16,490 nucleotides of DNA from an uncultured Christensenellaceae bacterium (GTDB taxonomy: Bacteria; Bacillota_A; Clostridia; Christensenellales; UBA3700), in NCBI GenBank assembly GCA_944381335.1, contig CALWKT010000004.1, positions 1 through 16,490 on the forward strand. The letters run 5' to 3'. Position 1 is the first letter of the stretch. Each line of letters begins with the position of its first letter. Positions 13,905 to 16,490 of the stretch are shown here, one piece after another. The notes below the pieces were generated by a model. That model searched no databases and was not told where the DNA came from. It was given only the letters and a program-made list of their open reading frames with translations. Position numbers and translations under genes: made by a program.

Positions 13905-13988
13905 ATGACCGGATTGTCCGACGCCTTGGATAAACTTATCGGATCCGGCAGAAAATCAATATCGCGTCCGCTTGGTGCGGCGAATTGA
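13905..13988 (+). CDS. Possible 27-residue small protein
   Basis: An ATG at 13905 with AAAGGA four bases upstream opens a 27-codon frame (begins MTGLSDALDKLIG, ends SRPLGAAN) with a TGA at 13986-13988. It sits exactly between the sigma factor and the membrane protein; the next ribosome binding site AAAGGG starts at the last base of its stop codon, an arrangement that suggests coupling. The sequence has a short amphipathic stretch, then a basic end, and matches nothing I recognise. It could be a regulatory peptide, a leader peptide or chance. Confidence 0.4.
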   Translation: MTGLSDALDKLIGSGRKSISRPLGAAN

Positions 13989-14002
13989 AAGGGAATAAAA
14001 AA

Positions 14003-14665
14003 ATGAAAAACAAAAAACTGGAAAATTACGTGAAAGATAAAACGGCGTCTCTGAACGACGAAAAGTTTCTGGATGATCTGAAAAAAGACGCGGCGCCGGA
14101 TAAGGCTCCGGTGCTCGGCAAAAAATCCGTGCTTGCGATCTGCATTGGCTCGATCGTGACGGTTGCTTTGGCGGTTGCGATCGTCTGCGTTGCGCTTTTG
14201 TATAATCCCGCTTCGGGTCAGGACGAGCATTATTATGCGTCGGGAGACGAAAACAGGAGATCTTCGTCTTGTGAAGAATTAAACACCGACACGGTGTATT
14301 TCGATCTTGCAGGGGATGTGAACGCGGACGTGGACATCGTTTTCGACACTGTCAGCAACGACACTTTGTATTATCACGCCGAAGTTTCTCTTGAGGACAC
14401 GTTTGAGTCGTTGAAACTTATCTTTGTGACAAACGAGTTTTACAATTACACGTTCGGACATTTGGATTTCAACAGGCATGAAACGCTGAGAGCTTACGTT
14501 TTGGATTACGTCGTAACCACTGAAGAAGAGGACGGCATATATACTCATAAAGTGGACGCGGAATTAATTACGGACAATGAGAAAATATATATATCATATG
14601 AAGAACTGAGTTTGGAAGAAGAAAGCAATTTCGTTTACTGCATAAAAAGTTTGTTGAAATATTAA
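14003..14665 (+). CDS. Single-pass membrane protein, candidate anti-sigma factor
   Basis: A 220-residue protein with a charged cytoplasmic N-terminus of about 41 residues, one transmembrane helix (about 42-67, starting SVLAICIGSIVTVALAVAIV) and an acidic extracellular domain of about 150 residues rich in Asp, Glu and Tyr. I recognise no domain. The layout directly after an ECF sigma gene is that of a transmembrane anti-sigma factor, but the H-x-x-x-C-x-x-C zinc motif of classical anti-sigma domains is absent and the cytoplasmic part is short. I chose the ATG at 14003, nine bases after AAAGGG; the frame extends to a TTG at 13985 overlapping the preceding stop. It may instead be an unrelated exported-domain protein. 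Confidence 0.7.
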   Translation: MKNKKLENYVKDKTASLNDEKFLDDLKKDAAPDKAPVLGKKSVLAICIGSIVTVALAVAIVCVALLYNPASGQDEHYYASGDENRRSSSCEELNTDTVYFDLAGDVNADVDIVFDTVSNDTLYYHAEVSLEDTFESLKLIFVTNEFYNYTFGHLDFNRHETLRAYVLDYVVTTEEEDGIYTHKVDAELITDNEKIYISYEELSLEEESNFVYCIKSLLKY

Positions 14666-14929
14666 AAATTTTTTCAGAACGACGTCACGTTTACGGCATT
14701 TTCCGCGTCTTAGATTATGGAGCGCGAAATTGAGCGTTCAGCGCGCGTTCCGGCAGTCAGGCTGAGGACAGCGCCGGCAAGCGGAAGGACGGACGTCAGA
14801 TAAAGAGGTCTCGTCAGCGTAAAAAAGCCTGTTCCCGGCTATACGCAAGCATTGGAATTTCCGGATAGCCGGCTTTTGCGGTACCGCCCGGCGCGATGCG
14901 AGGAAAAACCGATCAAAAAAGAGGTGGAC
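14666..14929. other. Intergenic region with a hairpin and a possible gene remnant
   Basis: No clear terminator follows the membrane-protein gene. A perfect inverted repeat CCGGCTAT (14835-14842)/ATAGCCGG (14865-14872) is flanked by AAAAG and CTTTT arms that can also pair, forming a hairpin upstream of the lipoprotein gene. On the - strand a 42-codon frame (14710-14838) encodes a hydrophobic helix without any start codon. No convincing housekeeping promoter for the next gene was found. Confidence 0.4.
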
Positions 14930-16490
14930 ATGAAAAAGCCGATACTGATTTTATTTATTGCAATATGTTTGATACTGTCTGTTTTTACGGCGGTCGGCTG
15001 TAAAGACGGAAAACAGAATATCGTCTGCGACGACGCGGCGTTTGAATATGACGGGACTGAAAAGGCGATCGTCGCGGCAAACGATACAAACAAAGATTTT
15101 TCTTACAGATACGAAGGCGACGGGTTTGATTACGATTCTGAGCGCCCGCCCGTGGAACCGGGAAAGTACAAGGTCAACATTGAAAAAGACGGGTATAACG
15201 CAAAGACGGTTTATCTCACGATCACAACGCCTTTGCTTACGGACGGTAACGGCGACGTCGTGGGCATTTCTGAAGAAAGAAGAGAGGTGCTTGTACCCGG
15301 GAGCATAAACGGCGTATCGATCAGGCATATAAAGTCGCTGAAATCTCAAAGCACAGAGACGCTGACGCTTGGCGTGAACGTCGAATCAGCTGGCGGATTG
15401 GAAATAAAGGAAGGAGCGACCGTAAAGATGCAGTCCGCTTCCGTGAAATTTGCCGCGGATCAGGATATGAGCAAATACGTTGTCGAACTGACCGGCGGAG
15501 AGATAAGGAATGATTTTTTTGCTGACAACAAAACGGTGCAAAGGGTCAGGCTCACGGGCAAGACGTCGGGTCTGAAGACCGCTCTGGAAAAATCAGGAAT
15601 AAGCGAACTGATATTGTCGGGAAACGCAAAACTCACTGAAGACGTGTCGGCGCAGGTAAAAAAGATAACGCTTGACAACGTAAGTTCTCTGACTGAGACT
15701 GTGACCGTTTTTCAGAGCGTTTTGAAAACGCTTGAAATAACAGCTGATGATTTTACTGAGTATAAAGAATCTGATTTCGCTTGTTTTGAAAACGCAGAGA
15801 CGATCGCGCTGGGAGAAAACGTATCTATAAACGACGCGGCTTATTCGGAGTGCCTGAGCGGAAAGACGTTGACTTTCAAAGACGGCGTAACTGCGATTAA
15901 AAATGCCGATTTCAGCTTCGTCGGGTTCGGCAGAATAATCATACCGGATAGCGTCACGGATATTTCGGGCGCGGTATTCAACGACAATTCTTTGCTGACC
16001 GAGGTCGTACTCGGCAAAGGCGTTGACGTTTTGCCGGACAATATTTTTTATAATTGCACGGAGCTTGTAAAGATAAATCTTGAAAACGTCAAGGAGATAG
16101 GCGGCTACGCCTTGAGCGGAGCGGCGGCTTTGTCAGAGGTCGGATTTTCTGATAAACTCGAGAAGATAGGCGAGTTCGCATTTTCTGATACGGCATTGAA
16201 AAGAGCGTCGCTCGAGACCTGCGAAAACCTCACCGAAATACCGCAAGGCGCATTTTACGGTTGTAAAGATCTAATTGAGATAACGCTTGGCGATAACATA
16301 AAATTCATCGGAGATAACGCTTTTGCAAGCACTGCGCTTGAAAGTTTTCAAATGCCGCTGAAAACCGAGCGTTTGGGCAAATACGCTTTTTCTCATTCGA
16401 AACTGAAAACTTTCAAGGCTAACGCACTGTTAAAGGAGATACCCGAAGGGTGTTTCAGCGTGTGCGAGGAACTTGCCGAAGTCGTTCTAA
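14930..16490 (+). CDS. BspA-type LRR_5 lipoprotein, 3'-truncated
   Basis: The frame is open from the ATG at 14930 to the window end, 520 codons without a stop, so the C-terminus is missing. The ATG lies five bases after GAGG. A lipoprotein signal peptide ends in AVGC with Cys24. Residues about 30-100 look like an MBG-type immunoglobulin-like domain (FEYDGTEKAIVAAN, then VEPGKYKVNIEKDGY). A beta-rich stretch follows to about residue 260. The rest consists of BspA-type leucine-rich repeats of about 22-24 residues, for example IIIPDSVTDISGAVFNDNSL, KINLENVKEIGGYALSGAAA and ITLGDNIKFIGDNAFASTAL. Such proteins sit on the cell surface and often bind host or matrix proteins or other cells. The ligand is unknown. 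Confidence 0.9.
   Translation, partial: MKKPILILFIAICLILSVFTAVGCKDGKQNIVCDDAAFEYDGTEKAIVAANDTNKDFSYRYEGDGFDYDSERPPVEPGKYKVNIEKDGYNAKTVYLTITTPLLTDGNGDVVGISEERREVLVPGSINGVSIRHIKSLKSQSTETLTLGVNVESAGGLEIKEGATVKMQSASVKFAADQDMSKYVVELTGGEIRNDFFADNKTVQRVRLTGKTSGLKTALEKSGISELILSGNAKLTEDVSAQVKKITLDNVSSLTETVTVFQSVLKTLEITADDFTEYKESDFACFENAETIALGENVSINDAAYSECLSGKTLTFKDGVTAIKNADFSFVGFGRIIIPDSVTDISGAVFNDNSLLTEVVLGKGVDVLPDNIFYNCTELVKINLENVKEIGGYALSGAAALSEVGFSDKLEKIGEFAFSDTALKRASLETCENLTEIPQGAFYGCKDLIEITLGDNIKFIGDNAFASTALESFQMPLKTERLGKYAFSHSKLKTFKANALLKEIPEGCFSVCEELAEVVL

Overview
The window looks like chromosomal DNA of an anaerobic, probably gut-associated member of the Clostridia. This is inference: roughly half G+C, Gram-positive-type ribosome binding sites, lipoprotein signal peptides, an encoded CCA on the tRNA, a YetF-like DUF421 protein, GPH sugar symporters paired with glycosidases, a BspA-type LRR lipoprotein and a YhhN (lysoplasmalogenase-type) protein. 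An uncultured Christensenellales-like lineage would fit, but nothing here proves it.

Layout. (1) 1-1470: the C-terminal 432 residues of a GPH/MelB-type sugar symporter (+), then a bidirectional terminator. (2) 1531-2986 (-): two small membrane-protein genes, DUF421 (upstream) and a YhhN protein. The YhhN gene has its own consensus promoter placed so that its mRNA would be almost leaderless. (3) 3174-10165: a glycan-use locus. A GH2 beta-mannosidase and a translationally coupled alkaline-phosphatase-superfamily phosphodiesterase run leftward. A second GPH symporter and a GH42 beta-galactosidase run rightward from the shared control region 6545-6766. Neither glycosidase has a signal peptide, so oligosaccharides are probably imported by the symporter and hydrolysed in the cytoplasm. 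(4) 10235-11697: a strong promoter, a fluoride (crcB-type) riboswitch with an intrinsic terminator and antiterminator, and a CPA-type cation/proton antiporter carrying the DD motif. This is a fluoride-stress unit and the best-supported regulatory system here. (5) 11781-12927: a lipoprotein with a PI-PLC X-type catalytic domain behind its own promoter. (6) 13001-13206: tRNA-Ser(CGA) with promoter and terminator, followed by an inverted, slightly degraded copy of its own T-arm/acceptor 3' end. (7) 13352-14665: an ECF-type sigma factor, a possible 27-codon gene and a single-pass membrane protein placed like an anti-sigma factor but without a recognisable anti-sigma domain. (8) 14930-16490: the first 520 codons of a large surface lipoprotein with an MBG-like domain and BspA-type LRR_5 repeats; it runs off the window end.

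No insertion sequence, integrase, CRISPR array or phage gene was seen. The most unusual items are the fluoride switch driving an antiporter rather than a dedicated fluoride exporter or channel, the palindrome formed at the tRNA-Ser 3' end, and the sigma/27-codon ORF/membrane-protein cassette. Short-site coordinates near 2940-2990 and 6540-6600 may be off by one base.
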